A stretch of DNA of 64,000 bases from Palaemon carinicauda (Eukaryota; Arthropoda; Malacostraca; Decapoda; Palaemonidae), in NCBI RefSeq assembly GCF_036898095.1, contig NC_090729.1, positions 67,117,274 to 67,181,273 on the forward strand. The letters are read 5' to 3'. Below the pieces are notes generated by a model. It was not told the DNA's origin, did not search any database, and saw only the letters and a list, made by a program, of their open reading frames with translations. Shown here in pieces: positions 63,388 to 64,000 of the stretch; the first letter of the stretch is position 1; each line of letters opens with the position of its first letter. Position numbers and translations under genes: made by a program.

Positions 63388-64000
63388 GTGTACCAGGGAA
63401 TTAATGTATCATGGATTTTTTCCCTTTTTGTAGTGCCTTCGACTTCTAGACAATATTCCTTTGGTCTGATGACCACCGAGACCTGTAACATTTCCATTAC
63501 ATGTCACTTCAGAGAAACATGTACTATGTTCCTGCGTCCTGCCTCCCCCCCCCCCCTTCCCTGGCAGGGAAGAGTCCTATTGGACGTAAGGAAAATCTTG
63601 AATTACCTTAGTCTAGATGAGTTTGTATCAATAAGGAACATTAGTATAATCATTGTTCAGACAATCTTTCATATCATGAGGGAAGTAAAACTCTCAAACA
63701 GTATTTTATTTCCAAAATGAGGGCGAAATAAGACGCACAAGTAAAGCAAATTCTATTTTTATTTAGTCAAAATAAGAATTAGCATACAACAGGTAATAAG
63801 TATAAATTGTAATGGAATGCAATCAGTTACATAGGCTTGAGACATTAATAGAAAAGGGGTGTGGATTCTGAAAAGGAAAAACTTGCCATTACACACATTA
63901 GTTCCGTAGGAACTATAAAGTCTTTCTAGAATGTCTTATATGCACTTCATGTTAAGAACATGTGGCACACATGTTTTAGTCTATGTGACTTCACCTTTGT
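63388..64000 (-). other. 3' untranslated region of element F
   Basis: No gene. Contains a run of 13 C within 63540-63560 and the stretch shared with E upstream of its YR. Confidence 0.6.

Larger units (their letters stand above)
62826..64000 (-). mobile_element. DIRS-like retrotransposon F, 3' end only (cut by window edge)
   Basis: Minus-strand element whose right terminus starts at 62826 (CCGGATTTTGAGCGAAGCG), followed by the terminal repeat, an ICR (63293-63387) and 3' untranslated sequence matching E (TTAATGTATC, GACTTC/TACTCC blocks; GAACATGTGGCACAC at 63955-63970 as in E near 53050). YR would begin just beyond the window. The coding part is not visible, so its state is unknown. Confidence 0.88.

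Overview
This is a eukaryotic window made almost entirely of transposable elements. I found no rRNA, tRNA, CRISPR array or bacterial operon. Three things point to a decapod crustacean (shrimp or prawn type): abundant DIRS-like tyrosine-recombinase retrotransposons, a jockey/CR1-type LINE with a (TAA)n tail of the kind common in decapod genomes, and long (TA)n, (AG)n and (TAA)n microsatellites. That assignment is an inference; the species cannot be read from the sequence.

Layout. Five DIRS-like elements lie wholly in the window and a sixth is cut by the right edge. A (about 1166-10123, +) and B (about 10124-29107, +) are joined head to tail. C (about 30010-38794, -) and D (about 38795-47576, -) form a second head-to-tail pair. 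E (about 51545-60692, -) sits in a (TA)n tract, and F (from about 62826, -) is cut at its 3' side. B hosts other elements: a Tigger/pogo DNA transposon (10806-13450), a LINE (about 20195-23790) and a 5'-truncated Ty3/gypsy element (24858-29071). A carries a 192-bp MITE with an 8-bp target duplication. A second Tigger-like element (48771-51428), with a gutted transposase, splits the (TA)n tract that E also entered.

Each DIRS element has the same plan: inverted terminal repeats of about 340-390 bp, a long 5' leader with a GCCGGC-rich tract, a conserved splice-acceptor-like site, gag, a reverse transcriptase/RNase H frame with a methyltransferase-like tail, a tyrosine recombinase (YR), a 3' untranslated part, and an internal complementary region (ICR) whose reverse complement equals the head-to-tail junction. 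In the better copies the YR frame is the gag frame beyond a single TGA. It stays open through the whole RT region, where RT itself uses the +1 frame. C is the most intact copy, with all three frames open. A has an intact gag but broken RT and YR. D has a broken gag and an RT fused to YR by one extra base. B and E are heavily decayed.

The only candidate non-transposon gene is a possible first exon at 61629-61919, with CCAAT and TATA-like motifs upstream and a strong splice donor. Its product is not recognised.
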